Source: an uncultured Pedobacter sp.
Lineage (GTDB): Bacteria; Bacteroidota; Bacteroidia; Sphingobacteriales; Sphingobacteriaceae
Direction: 5' to 3'
Assembly (NCBI RefSeq): GCF_946480185.1
Contig: NZ_CAMLIG010000002.1
Location: forward strand, 186,001-250,000
Length of the DNA: 64,000 nucleotides
Part shown: positions 1-8,078 of the stretch, one piece after another
How positions within the stretch are numbered: position 1 is the first letter of the stretch
How the letters are laid out: the number at the start of each line of letters is the position of its first letter
Made by a program: the position numbers and the translations under genes
The notes under the pieces: generated by a model
What the model was told of the DNA's origin: nothing
Database searches by the model: none
The model's input: the letters and a program-made list of their open reading frames with translations, nothing else

Positions 1-1
1 A

Positions 2-505
2 CGGAATATGACCAATGTAGTTCGTATCAAACACACTTCGGGGGCAAAACAGCGAATTGAGAATGCTCACAAGATTATGGGACTTGCCAACACATTGAGC
101 AACCAATTGGAGGGGATTTTCAATGAGTGGACAAAGGTAAAGGTAACAGACCAAGGGGTTAAAAAGCTCATCCAATTAGCACTTTGCCCGAACAAGGAAA
201 CCCTTGACTTTATCAAAAAAGGTGCGGAAGATGAAATTTCCACCGTGTTTAAAAATACCGTTGAGGACGCATTTGCTTATGCTATGATAAGCGATACCCA
301 ACAAATGGACACTACCAAAGGTACATTGTTCGGAGCATACAACGCTGTTACAGGCTACTATCAAAACGTAAGAAATTACAAGAACGATGAAGCCAAGTTA
401 CAGAGCATTGTATTGGGTGGTACGGCTCAACTCAAATCACAGAAAGCATTTGACTTATGTACCGCATTTGCTTTGGACGGTGCTGAAATCCTAAATCTTA
501 ATTAA
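2..505 (+). CDS. DUF932 family protein, C-terminal part (5' end outside window)
   Basis: The reading frame is open to the left edge of the window, so only the last ~167 residues are visible and the internal Met at base 8 is not a convincing start. The C-terminal part has the pattern of DUF932 / phage-plasmid-like proteins of mobile elements: an alpha-helical stretch followed by a segment with TxxGxxNAVTGYYQN, then a short Ala/Leu-rich tail. Full members are usually 300-400 residues. The function is unknown; the family travels with Bacteroidota ICEs and plasmids. It is followed by a hairpin terminator and then by the Api92-like gene. Family assignment is by recall of the C-terminal motif and is moderately secure. 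Confidence 0.6.
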   Translation, partial: RNMTNVVRIKHTSGAKQRIENAHKIMGLANTLSNQLEGIFNEWTKVKVTDQGVKKLIQLALCPNKETLDFIKKGAEDEISTVFKNTVEDAFAYAMISDTQQMDTTKGTLFGAYNAVTGYYQNVRNYKNDEAKLQSIVLGGTAQLKSQKAFDLCTAFALDGAEILNLN

Positions 506-514
506 ATAACAACA

Positions 515-544
515 GGCTACCGCCTTAATCGGTGGTAGTCTTTT
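515..544 (+). terminator. Rho-independent terminator after the DUF932 gene
   Basis: A 10-bp stem (515-524 with 531-540, two G-T wobbles) encloses a 6-base loop and is followed by TTTT. It sits 10 bases after the DUF932 stop and 13 bases before the next start, so it separates the two transcripts or acts as a partial terminator. Confidence 0.7.
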
Positions 545-557
545 AAAACAAATCATT

Positions 558-1040
558 ATGGCAAATTGGTGCAGTAATACGGTTGTTTTCGAGGGAAACG
601 AGGAAACAATCCAACAGATACAACAGCTTTTCCAAACGATGAAGGAAAAGGAAGAACAAACAGAAAGAGCGCAATTACCCGATTTTATCACAGATGAAAA
701 CGGTGGCTATTTCTTCAATCTGTATTGGAACGAGGGCGACATAGGCATATTTCAGTACGAAACAAAATGGTCGCCCAATATTGAAATTGTCCAAAAAATA
801 GCAGAATACTACCTAGTGGATTTTGTACAGGACTATGAGGAAATGAGCAACCTTGTATATGGCAGGGCAACCTTTTCTAACAAGCTACTCACGGATATTT
901 ATTTGGAAGACGAGGATTTTGAACAATATCATTATGACGAAGAAACAGACATCTATCATTTTGAGGGAGAAGTGTACGAAAGTGATTGTGAGATTTTGGA
1001 AACCCTATTGGAACGAAAGACAGCTAATCAACAACATTAA
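558..1040 (+). CDS. Api92/YubB-like ferredoxin-fold domain protein
   Basis: This 160-residue protein opens with MANWCSNTVVFEG, the hallmark start of proteins carrying the Api92-like (YubB, DUF1281) ferredoxin-fold domain. Such proteins occur on plasmids, phages and ICEs and have no defined biochemical role. The rest is acidic, with aromatic residues typical of the family (YFFNLYWNEGD and WSPN). The start is fixed by the conserved N-terminus and lies just after the 515-544 hairpin. The next gene begins 12 bases downstream, so 558-5179 probably forms one transcription unit leading into the PRTRC cassette. Confidence 0.7.
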   Translation: MANWCSNTVVFEGNEETIQQIQQLFQTMKEKEEQTERAQLPDFITDENGGYFFNLYWNEGDIGIFQYETKWSPNIEIVQKIAEYYLVDFVQDYEEMSNLVYGRATFSNKLLTDIYLEDEDFEQYHYDEETDIYHFEGEVYESDCEILETLLERKTANQQH

Positions 1041-1051
1041 AAACAAATGCA

Positions 1052-1390
1052 ATGGAAACGAAAACAATAGCCACAAAATTTGTACGCCACGATGTTCCCG
1101 AATTGGAAACGCTGAAATTTTCAATGGTCTATCTATTAAGGGAAAAACTGAACAAAGGCGACAAGTTGAACCGAACCGAAAAAAATTGGCTTGCAGAAGC
1201 AGTAAACCGAAATGCCTACTTCAAAAAAGCCGTTCCATTAATGGGTTATCGGTTTGGATTTGAAGACGTTTTAAAAACCTATGTGGTGAAGCAGTACGGC
1301 AATTGGTCGGAATACAATGCCCCCGACAAAACGAGCCTTAAAAGTATCGTTTACGGCAGGATTGACCAAATGGCAGAAATCAGTAATTAA
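1052..1390 (+). CDS. Hypothetical ICE backbone protein (112 aa)
   Basis: A 112-residue protein with no family I can name. It is basic, with no signal peptide or membrane segment; it contains KLNRTEKNWLAEAV and ends in a short helical segment. It lies 12 bases after the Api92-like gene and 16 bases before the next small gene, all on the same strand, so it is most likely co-transcribed with the PRTRC genes. The frame overlapping its 5' half (from about 853) is a shadow; this frame has the more natural composition. Confidence 0.65.
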   Translation: METKTIATKFVRHDVPELETLKFSMVYLLREKLNKGDKLNRTEKNWLAEAVNRNAYFKKAVPLMGYRFGFEDVLKTYVVKQYGNWSEYNAPDKTSLKSIVYGRIDQMAEISN

Positions 1391-1405
1391 TAATTAAGGC
1401 AAAAA

Positions 1406-1600
1406 ATGAAAGTAACGGATTTGAACGGTTGCGAAATTGAGGTAACCGACCTAAAAGAAGCTATCCGCATAGCCAAACGATACACAAAATACAGGCACAA
1501 AGACAAAGGTTTTTCGGACTTCGACAAAAGGAAAAGTGCCTATTGGACGGACATACACGAGAAACTGACAGCAATCAAAGAACAAGTAAACAACCATTAA
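1406..1600 (+). CDS. Hypothetical small protein (64 aa)
   Basis: A 64-residue basic protein with the pattern LKEAIRIAKRYTKYRHKDK followed by an aromatic YWTDIHEKL segment. I do not recognise a named family. Small proteins of this kind sit next to PRTRC E in Bacteroidota ICEs. It is 16 bases after one gene and 13 bases before PRTRC E, consistent with one operon. Confidence 0.6.
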   Translation: MKVTDLNGCEIEVTDLKEAIRIAKRYTKYRHKDKGFSDFDKRKSAYWTDIHEKLTAIKEQVNNH

Positions 1601-1612
1601 AATTTAAGAACG

Positions 1613-2224
1613 ATGAATACCAATTTTTTCAATCAGATACAGCAGTTGGACTTTACAGGAGTATTGCAACTGAATATTTCAAAAGGAGCAGAAAACAACC
1701 TTATTGTATCAGTATTGCTCAACAACGAGCAATGTGGAGATAGTGCAAAAAAACTTATTCCTCCTTTGACATTTAATGCCACAGCACAGGAGTTTGACGA
1801 AGGATTTTTTGAACAAATAAAAGCACCTATTCAAACCGTTTCGGGCGTAATGGTGGATATGGAAAAATTTCTCAAACAAATGGAGGAAGTCAAAAAGCAA
1901 TCGGCAATGGAGAAAGAAAAAGCCGAGAAGCAGAAGAAAGAGCAGGAAGCCAAAGACAAAAAGTACAAAGATGCAATGGCAAAAGTGGACGAATTGGAAA
2001 AAGAGGGCAAGTTCCGTGAAGCGTGGATAAAAGTACCCGATATAACAGAATTTCCCGAAAAGGCAGACGAAATACGCAAACGCAAAACCGAATTATCAAA
2101 CAAGTTTGCCACACCGAGCCTTTTTGGAGCAATGGAAGAAACCACACCCGAACCACTAAAAACGGAAGAAGTTACAAACGATTACCCTATTGAGGAAACG
2201 GACGAAGAAGAAACCGAGTATTAA
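1613..2224 (+). CDS. PRTRC system protein E
   Basis: The 203-residue product begins MNTNFFNQIQQLDFTG, a start typical of PRTRC protein E. A beta-rich N-terminal domain (about residues 1-75) is followed by a highly charged Lys/Glu coiled coil (about 85-150) and an acidic tail. PRTRC denotes the ParB-related, ThiF-related cassette, a conserved gene set on mobile elements whose biochemical role is not established. The next genes are PRTRC C, F, B and ThiF in the usual tight same-strand order, which supports the call. Confidence 0.85.
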   Translation: MNTNFFNQIQQLDFTGVLQLNISKGAENNLIVSVLLNNEQCGDSAKKLIPPLTFNATAQEFDEGFFEQIKAPIQTVSGVMVDMEKFLKQMEEVKKQSAMEKEKAEKQKKEQEAKDKKYKDAMAKVDELEKEGKFREAWIKVPDITEFPEKADEIRKRKTELSNKFATPSLFGAMEETTPEPLKTEEVTNDYPIEETDEEETEY

Positions 2225-2242
2225 CGATTAAAAACAAATAGT

Positions 2243-2461
2243 ATGTTATTAGCAACGCAATTAGAACGAGTTTTTATACTCAAAGATAAAGGACAGGACA
2301 TCAGACTGACCGACCCCGAACCACGTTGGAGCGTGGAAGCCGTAATGAATTTTTACGCCAATATGTACCCCATTTTGACAACTGCAAAAGTATCTGTACC
2401 TCAAATCAAAGATGGTGCCGTAGAGTACAAATTTGAGAGCGTAATGGGAACGAAAGGTTAA
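2243..2461 (+). CDS. PRTRC system protein C
   Basis: This 72-residue protein matches the short PRTRC C family. Residues 1-30 have the pattern LERVFxLKxxGQDIxLxDP and the middle carries the conserved WSxEAVMNFYAxxYP block. Both are characteristic in length and sequence. It starts 18 bases after PRTRC E and precedes a short 58-codon gene and PRTRC F. The family has no known activity. Confidence 0.85.
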   Translation: MLLATQLERVFILKDKGQDIRLTDPEPRWSVEAVMNFYANMYPILTTAKVSVPQIKDGAVEYKFESVMGTKG

Positions 2462-2485
2462 ACCAAATATGTAAAACGATGAATT

Positions 2486-2662
2486 ATGCAACGCAACATC
2501 ATATCGGGAACGATCACAATACCCGCACAGCAACGACAACGGCAATTGCACCAACAGTTGGGAGAGTTCGCCAATTGGCTACAAAGACCAAAGGATGCAA
2601 ACGAAGTGCTAAAAGACAAACAGAAATCCGTACCGATAGCAATGCTACCAATGGTATTCTGA
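2486..2662 (+). CDS. Small ICE protein (58 aa) between PRTRC C and F
   Basis: A 58-codon frame starts at ATG 2486 and ends in TGA at 2660-2662. The product opens MQRNIISGTITIPAQQ and continues with a helical RQRQLHQQLGEFANWLQ region. Its composition is normal for a protein, whereas the competing frame that would extend PRTRC F upstream over this stretch gives a Thr-rich, unnatural sequence. I therefore annotate this small gene and start PRTRC F at 2689. The function is unknown. It lies 24 bases after PRTRC C. Confidence 0.6.
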   Translation: MQRNIISGTITIPAQQRQRQLHQQLGEFANWLQRPKDANEVLKDKQKSVPIAMLPMVF

Positions 2663-2688
2663 AATGTACATTTCTGCCTAAACTGAAA

Positions 2689-3654
2689 ATGGAACAACCC
2701 GTACAGGCTTGTAAAAAAACAGCAAAAACGGAAAGGGATTTTTATAAGTCCCTTTCCACACTTGCCAAGCATTACCGCATTGAGCCGATGCAGACCAAAG
2801 AATTTACATTTCCCTATAATATCGTATTAGGTATGTGGGATATGGAAACCAAACTAAAACGCAACCATATCAATTGGGATGGTTTACGTTTGCTACAGGA
2901 CAGTAAGAAAATGTTTTTGAAAAGTGAGGAACGGTACGACACAGGCACAACCTTGTATTACATTCCTATTGTGCCACTCTTTAAAATGCTCAAAGACCCA
3001 AAACGGAAAAAGTCAGCACAATTGCTTGTTTCCGTTTGCAGTTATCTGTATCATATAGCCGATATTCCGTATTACAGACAGGAAGATAGCTATCTGTATT
3101 GGCTATACGAAATGCACAAAGATTGGGTGGAACAAGACGAAGAAACGGACGAAACCGAAGACTACAAGCGAGAATTTGCCAAAGCGGAATTGATAGGAGA
3201 TTGTATAGAAAAAAGACTATTTAACCGCATCAATTTAGAAATGTTTGAAAAACGTTTAAGCCGTTTTGAAAGCCGTGATGTATTTGAGATAGAATGTTGG
3301 CAGTTGGCTTGTAATGCCTTTGCTCTTTATTCGGAATATCCTACGGCAAGCATTTTTAGGAATGCACCAATACCCGAACAAGACCCCTATGACGATGATT
3401 TCGACAATGAAGCTATCGGAATGGAAAAGTACATTTCGTTTATCTCAGACACCAAAGGTTGGTTGTATGAAAGCCTTTCTGATAGCATCAATAATGAATT
3501 TAACGAATACGGAATAATGGAAGAACCAAGTATAAGCAAATCCTTTGACGGAAGTAAAGTAACACAGGAAAGCCTTGATTTTGAGAGCCGTCTTTTTGCG
3601 GTATTGGACGACTTGTGTAGCCTACTGTATAACTATAAAACGACAAGACAATGA
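2689..3654 (+). CDS. PRTRC system protein F (start revised)
   Basis: The product is 321 residues from ATG 2689 (MEQPVQACKK). A longer in-frame version from 2479 is possible, but its extra 70 residues look like the shadow of the small gene at 2486-2662. The body is alpha-helical and acidic with many Tyr and Trp residues, as in PRTRC F proteins, and contains LLQDSKKMF and a YLYHIADIPYY segment. The gene overlaps PRTRC B by four bases (ATGA), which implies translational coupling. The identity rests largely on position in the E-C-F-B-ThiF order. Confidence 0.65.
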   Translation: MEQPVQACKKTAKTERDFYKSLSTLAKHYRIEPMQTKEFTFPYNIVLGMWDMETKLKRNHINWDGLRLLQDSKKMFLKSEERYDTGTTLYYIPIVPLFKMLKDPKRKKSAQLLVSVCSYLYHIADIPYYRQEDSYLYWLYEMHKDWVEQDEETDETEDYKREFAKAELIGDCIEKRLFNRINLEMFEKRLSRFESRDVFEIECWQLACNAFALYSEYPTASIFRNAPIPEQDPYDDDFDNEAIGMEKYISFISDTKGWLYESLSDSINNEFNEYGIMEEPSISKSFDGSKVTQESLDFESRLFAVLDDLCSLLYNYKTTRQ

Positions 3655-4373
3655 ACACCATCAATGATATAACCGAGAATTTTGGAACATTATATTTCCC
3701 AAAATCTGCTTTGGTTTTTTATGAAACCAAAGGAACAAATACAGATATGTACGTGGAGCATTTCGATATGGACAAGAACGGAAATCCCATCAATGCGCAT
3801 CCTTTGACGGTAAAGGAAGCCAATGTATTGGCAAAATCATTACAGACCGATGATGAAAAGAACCAAGCCTTTTTGAAGCCAAAGGGATTATTACCGACCA
3901 ATGTTTTACACATCAACCCCAATACGGAAAAAGGTACGGTATTATGGTACACCAAAGCACAGCAACGGTCTTTGTATTTTGTGAATGGTTTGGAGATACC
4001 CAACGGAAAAGCACAAGTACCACCAATGCTATGGTTTGCCGATAAGAACAGCCTTACTGTATTTGCTTTGGCAAACAACAGAAGACCAACGGCAAAGACA
4101 CCTTTGCATTACGCACCGTTTTTTAACATCTATGAAAAGGGCAATGTATGTATGGGTACGGTAAGCGTGGATATTAAAAATTCCGCATCGTTAGAGGAAT
4201 TTGTACAGGCTTGGGAAGACTATTTTTTTAACAGCTATTTCAGCCATTCATTGAGTGCAAATTTGACAAAAAAGAACATTATAAACCTTTGGAAAAGCCT
4301 TGTCAATACAGATAAACCCTTTCCGACAGAGGTATTGAAAACGAATAACAAAACCCTAAAAACTTTATTGTAA
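3651..4373 (+). CDS. PRTRC system protein B
   Basis: This 240-residue protein fits the PRTRC B family. The N-terminal half has a beta-rich LYFPKSALVFYET segment and the LPTNVLHI...GTVLWYTKAQQRSLYF core. A central PPMLWF...LTVFAL motif is followed by an FFNIYEKGNVCMGTV block containing one Cys. The start overlaps PRTRC F by four bases, and the stop shares one base with the start of the ThiF gene, so the three are translationally coupled. Its activity is unknown. Confidence 0.85.
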   Translation: MNTINDITENFGTLYFPKSALVFYETKGTNTDMYVEHFDMDKNGNPINAHPLTVKEANVLAKSLQTDDEKNQAFLKPKGLLPTNVLHINPNTEKGTVLWYTKAQQRSLYFVNGLEIPNGKAQVPPMLWFADKNSLTVFALANNRRPTAKTPLHYAPFFNIYEKGNVCMGTVSVDIKNSASLEEFVQAWEDYFFNSYFSHSLSANLTKKNIINLWKSLVNTDKPFPTEVLKTNNKTLKTLL

Positions 4374-5179
4374 TGGAAACGACAAAAACAGCAATCCATT
4401 TTACGGACAATTATTTACTTAACCCGACTAACCCGATTTCGGTAAACCTTATCGGAGCAGGTGGCACAGGCTCAAAAGTATTGACCGCTTTAATGGAAAT
4501 GAACCACAGTTTAATGGAATTAGGACACGCAGGATTACAAGTCCGTTTGTGGGACGATGATATTATTACAACAGCCAATTTAGGCAGACAGCGATTTTTT
4601 GAAAGTGAAACAGGATTGTATAAATCCGTAGCCTTGATAAACCGTATCAATCGTTGTATCGGGACAAATTGGAAAGCCGAAACGGTTAAATTTGAAAAGG
4701 ACAATTTTGGTAGAATACACGAAGAAGCAAAGGCAATCATTACCATTACTTGTGTGGATAATGTACAGGCGAGGTTTGGCGTTGCTGAAATTTTGAAAGA
4801 ACTTTGCAATCACAGACATTACAGAGATACCCCTAAATATTGGTTAGACTTTGGCAACAGTCGTGATACAGGGCAAGTGCTACTATCGACCATCGGAGAG
4901 ATAAAACAACCCAATTCAGAGAAATACCAAACTGTGGCAAGCTTGCCATTTGTTACAGATGAGTTTGGCGAATTACTGAAGCAATCTGAACAGGAGGACA
5001 ACACACCAAGTTGTTCACTTGCCGAAGCATTGGAAAAACAAGATTTGTTTATTAATTCCTCTTTGACACAAATGGGTTGCTCTTTATTATGGAACTTATT
5101 TCGCAGGGGAATGACCGAATATAAAGGTTTTTTTCACAACTTGAAAGACTTCCGAACCCACCCGATAAAAGTCGCTTAA
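4373..5179 (+). CDS. PRTRC system ThiF/E1-like adenylyltransferase
   Basis: A 268-residue Rossmann-fold protein of the ThiF/MoeB/E1 superfamily. Residues about 25-33 carry the nucleotide-binding GAGGTGS loop. LWDDDIITTANLGRQRF supplies the Asp and Arg of the usual ThiF adenylation site, and ITCVDNVQAR gives the second conserved Asp. Relatives activate C-terminal glycines of ubiquitin-like proteins or sulfur carriers by adenylation; the substrate of the PRTRC member is not known. It closes the PRTRC cassette. The stop codon lies inside a small TCGCTT-aaa-AAGCGA hairpin at 5172-5186, without a T tract. Confidence 0.88.
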   Translation: METTKTAIHFTDNYLLNPTNPISVNLIGAGGTGSKVLTALMEMNHSLMELGHAGLQVRLWDDDIITTANLGRQRFFESETGLYKSVALINRINRCIGTNWKAETVKFEKDNFGRIHEEAKAIITITCVDNVQARFGVAEILKELCNHRHYRDTPKYWLDFGNSRDTGQVLLSTIGEIKQPNSEKYQTVASLPFVTDEFGELLKQSEQEDNTPSCSLAEALEKQDLFINSSLTQMGCSLLWNLFRRGMTEYKGFFHNLKDFRTHPIKVA

Positions 5180-5601
5180 AAAGCGAAATCGGCGGGCAAA
5201 AATGCACTTCCTCTCTACGGTCGGAAACGCATTTTTGCGATTAGATTAGGTGCAACCACTTTGTCAAAATGTACCGCTCTGCACATTCTTTTCCTTACAT
5301 TTTATCAAACAGGTTGCGAGTTTCTTGCGTGGGATATTCATTATCCCAAAGATTGGTTTTGGAAATGAATTCTTTTCTTTCCACATAAGCGGCCAAAGAA
5401 AATAAGCAAAAGAACGCCGCCCGATTAGCAAAGATTAGATACTCCTTAAAATCGCACTATCCATTTTGTGTATCTGAGGTTTTAGTATCACACAATAAAA
5501 ATTGACACAAAAGACATTGTAAAGCAATCTGAACATCCGAAACAGTACGGACAAAAACAGGCTCTTTGATCGAAGTGCGAGAGGTTTGTAGAAGTGTTTG
5601 A
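5180..5601. other. Intergenic region with two inverted repeats
   Basis: No gene is visible in these 422 bases between the convergent ends of ThiF (+) and the HTH gene (-). Two dyads stand out. GCAAAAATGC (5196-5205) is matched perfectly by GCATTTTTGC (5229-5238) with a 23-base spacer, and TGGGATA (5330-5336) by TATCCCA (5342-5348) with a 5-base loop. They could be terminators without clear T tracts, or binding sites for the nearby HTH proteins. The role is not determined. Confidence 0.45.
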
Positions 5602-5898
5602 CTAAGGTTTGTGGCTGATATAGTTCTGTTCCAAGATACTCAAGAGGTCTGTTTCTTTATAGATTATCTTGCCACCAATCTGTATAAAGGGCAAAATGTT
5701 GTCATCCCGATATTGCTGTAAAGTCCGTTTACTGATGTGCAACAGCCTGCACACATCTTCGCCAGATAGGTATATTTCACCGTTCATTACGGGGCGGTAG
5801 TTTTTCAATATTGTTTCTATCCGGCTCCTGAGCTGCGCTATCATTTTCTGATGGACAATAATCTCTTCATTGTCATTCGTGAATAAATTCATTTTCAA
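5602..5898 (-). CDS. Excisionase-like helix-turn-helix protein (98 aa)
   Basis: A 98-residue protein with a C-terminal winged HTH of the HTH_17/excisionase type. GEIYLSGEDVCRLLHISKRT forms the helix-turn-helix and the wing follows as ILPFIQIGGKIIYKETDL. The N-terminal 40 residues form a helix. Such proteins occur as adjacent pairs in Bacteroidota ICEs and are thought to act in excision or its regulation (Xis-like). The start overlaps the upstream HTH gene by 26 bases; an alternative Met two codons in gives 5892. It is paired with the gene ending at 5873. Confidence 0.8.
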   Translation of the reverse strand: MKMNLFTNDNEEIIVHQKMIAQLRSRIETILKNYRPVMNGEIYLSGEDVCRLLHISKRTLQQYRDDNILPFIQIGGKIIYKETDLLSILEQNYISHKP

Positions 5899-6184
5899 CA
5901 GTATTGTACGGCTGTCCGGCTTTAAGCAAAGCCTGTACGTCCGAGCGTTTGTAATAATTCTTGCGGTTCAGTCTGGAGTGAGGTAACAAGCCTTTGTCCT
6001 TATAGGTCTGCAAGGTCCGTTTGGTAATATTCATCATCAGGCACACCTCCTGGTTATCGAGCCATTTCTCTTCTTTGAAAATGGGTGTGTATTTCTGTGT
6101 GGCATTTTCGGTCAGTTCCAAAAGTGCTTTGAGTTCATTTGCCATTCCGTTCAACACGGATTTTTGTACTGCGATAACTTCCAT
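5873..6184 (-). CDS. Helix-turn-helix protein, second of an excisionase-like pair
   Basis: I start this gene at MEVIAVQKSVL (6184), giving 103 residues; the frame is open to 6256, but the added 24 residues look non-coding. The C-terminal half is an HTH_17/MerR-like winged helix: WLDNQEVCLMMNITKRTLQ then GLLPHSRLNRKNYYKRSDV. It is related in plan to the following 98-residue protein and overlaps it by 26 bases, so the two are translationally coupled. The family role is DNA binding in ICE excision control. Start choice is moderately secure. Confidence 0.75.
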   Translation of the reverse strand: MEVIAVQKSVLNGMANELKALLELTENATQKYTPIFKEEKWLDNQEVCLMMNITKRTLQTYKDKGLLPHSRLNRKNYYKRSDVQALLKAGQPYNTVENEFIHE

Positions 6185-6304
6185 AAGTTGTTCATTTTTG
6201 CTGTAGAAGTTGAATTTACCAAGGCTTTTTATGGGATTGGGAAAGATTGTACACATTGGCTTTAAAAGGCAGTGTTTGGCGGTTGACTACGCTCTAAAGA
6301 TAAA

Positions 6305-6334
6305 AAATCGGATAACCTGTGGCTTATCCGATTT
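6305..6334 (-). terminator. Rho-independent terminator upstream of the HTH pair
   Basis: A perfect 11-bp stem pairs AAATCGGATAA (6305-6315) with TTATCCGATTT (6324-6334), loop 8 bases. Read on the minus strand it is followed by a T-rich run from the TAAAAAA at 6301-6307, so it would stop transcription entering from the right. Confidence 0.65.
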
Positions 6335-6465
6335 GCTCTTTTAAGCATCGCAGTTTAAAAATAAATTATACTGCCAGAGGTCAGGTAAAATCCAATAGCT
6401 TTGCCACAGAAGGTTACTATTCCTTTAGAGATGACGGAATGTTGTTTTAGAATAGGGTATAAAAT

Positions 6466-6498
6466 AAAACCCGACTGACTCAAGAATCAATCGGTTTT
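6466..6498 (-). terminator. Imperfect terminator hairpin after a gene relic
   Basis: The arms AAAACCCGACTGACTC (6466-6481) and GAATCAATCGGTTTT (6484-6498) pair with two mismatches and one bulge. On the minus strand they are followed by a T/A-rich tract. The hairpin lies about 20 bases after the stop of the 6521-6598 relic and appears to be that gene's original terminator. Confidence 0.55.
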
Positions 6499-6520
6499 CC
6501 CATAATCTTTGCTTTCTAAA

Positions 6521-6598
6521 CTATCCTTCATTTTTCTTGGCGGTGACCTCGTTACGGATGTCCTGCGCCAATACTTTTGGATATAGACAAGCAATTTT
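6521..6598 (-). pseudogene. C-terminal relic of an unknown gene (25 codons)
   Basis: Reading the minus strand from 6598, 25 codons are open to TAG at 6521-6523, with natural composition (LYPKVLAQDIRNEVTAKKNE) and an in-frame stop immediately upstream. A terminator-like hairpin follows. I read this as the surviving 3' end of an ICE gene whose body was lost when the IS and lanthipeptide block arrived. I do not recognise the parent family. With so few codons, chance cannot be excluded. Confidence 0.35.
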
Positions 6599-6599
6599 C

Positions 6600-6740
6600 T
6601 AAACAAACTGGACATTCAGTAACGATCTTCATATATTAAAATTTAACGTCTATTAAATATATTAAACCTGTTTGTCTACTCAAAGATAGCAAGGAATCCA
6701 CTATAAATTTTATGTAGTCGAGCCTTAAAAAGCCACTATT
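6600..6740. other. Short AT-rich stretch left of the IS transposase
   Basis: No coding frame is visible. It probably holds the left end of the insertion sequence whose transposase ends at 6741. I looked for a terminal repeat matching the right flank and could not find one. Confidence 0.3.
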
Positions 6741-6763
6741 TTAAATTTCGAATAAAATAGTGG
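6733..6763 (-). terminator. Transposase terminator hairpin overlapping the stop codon
   Basis: CCACTATTTTA (6733-6743) pairs perfectly with TAAAATAGTGG (6753-6763). On the minus strand the stem is followed by CTTTTT. The transposase stop codon lies within the stem, a common compact layout in insertion sequences. Confidence 0.65.
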
Positions 6764-8078
6764 TTTTGTTTTTAGTCAAAAGGTTGAACAATAATTGTAG
6801 CCAATAAATAATTTGCTTTTTGATTTGGTTAAATCTGAGCTTTAAATTGTATCCAATTCCCGCCAACAATGCATTATGAATATCTCCATCCACGCCTTTG
6901 AGGAAATTTAATCCCAAAGAGTGGTTTCTTTTCAGATGCGAGATTGTAGGTTCAATTGCGGCTCTTGCTCTAAATCTTTTTCTGGCAACTTCCTGTTTGT
7001 ATTTTGTTTTTTCTTTGTTGGTTTCGGGTATTTCTATTATTGTCTCCCCTACCTGTCTCATCCCTCTAAACCCTCGGTCTGTACCTGCTATTTCAGGCCT
7101 TGTTCCTCCAGTTCCTACTCTCACTCGTTCACTTTGAGCTAATGATCCTTCCAGCGTTTTACTGTCGTGTGGATTGCCTGAAAACCTCTTCACTGCTGTA
7201 ATCACTCCTGTTCTACGGCCTCTTACAACAGCCACTTTTGTTCCAAACTCATAAGCTTTATGTGCTTTCCCTTTAGCGATACAGGCAGTTTGGGGTTCGT
7301 GCAAACTATAAACCTTGTCTTTGGTATTTCGCTCCTGGGTGAGCACTTTTTTGTAGATTACAAATTCTCCCTCATATTGCTTTTGCAAGTCCAGAGGTAA
7401 TTTCCTTTCTAATTCCCGGACAACTCTTAAACCAATGGTTCTTAACTTTTTTCTGGCCATTACTGCTTTCTTTTTCCGTTTGGGATGATGACCAAAGTAG
7501 GCATCCCGAAGATGCTGTTTGGCTACTCTTTTGTAGGTCTGTCTTTGCTTAACTCCTTCTTTTCCTGCTATTTTAATGCAATTGTCAATTACCTTCTTGG
7601 CCAACTTGGCATCGGTCGGAAAAGTGATGTTCTTTTCCTGAACAGTCGTATCAATCTGAACTTCTTTTTCATCTTTTGCTTTAGGATGTAGCGACACACT
7701 TTGGCTTAACAAAAATTCTAATCCTGCTTCTTTAAGACGTTTTCTAAAATGAACAAACTCGCTAGGGTCAAAAGGCTGTTCAGTTTGAAAGAATTCTTCC
7801 CCTGTAAAATATTGCCAATAGGCATTCTCAATCCAACGCTCAACTACGGATTCATCACTCTCCTTAAACATCTCTTTCAAAAGTAATAACCCTGCTATTT
7901 TTCTAATGGGAATGGAGGGTCTTCCTTGATCGGAATATAAATTCTGGAACTCCAGCTCCATTTTATCCCAAGACATCTCATCAGCCAATTTTACCAACGG
8001 ATGTCCAAGATCTATAAGATCCGTTAACCTTGTTTTGAATAAATCCTGCTGTAAATCTGGTTTTATTTTGCCTAACAT
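6741..8078 (-). mobile_element. IS5-family-like transposase (445 aa), intact frame
   Basis: A 445-residue DDE transposase. The N-terminal domain (about 1-110) has the PSIPIRKIAGLLLLKEMFKESDE pattern of IS5/IS1182-like enzymes. The catalytic core shows VQIDTTV (first Asp), AGTDRGFRG (second Asp) and RARAAIEPTISHLKRNHSLG, an R-x(n)-E-x(5)-K third motif. The frame is uninterrupted, so the enzyme could be active. It lies at the left edge of the AT-rich lanthipeptide block, where it may mark an insertion junction. I could not define the element's terminal inverted repeats. The exact IS subgroup is uncertain. Confidence 0.8.

Noticed and set aside
2479..2688. N-terminal extension of PRTRC F by 70 residues
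   Set aside because: The extension is Thr-rich and unlike a protein, and a natural 58-codon frame occupies the same DNA in another phase.
5196..5238. attL/attR site near the HTH pair
   Set aside because: No integrase gene is nearby and the dyad has no second copy in the window.
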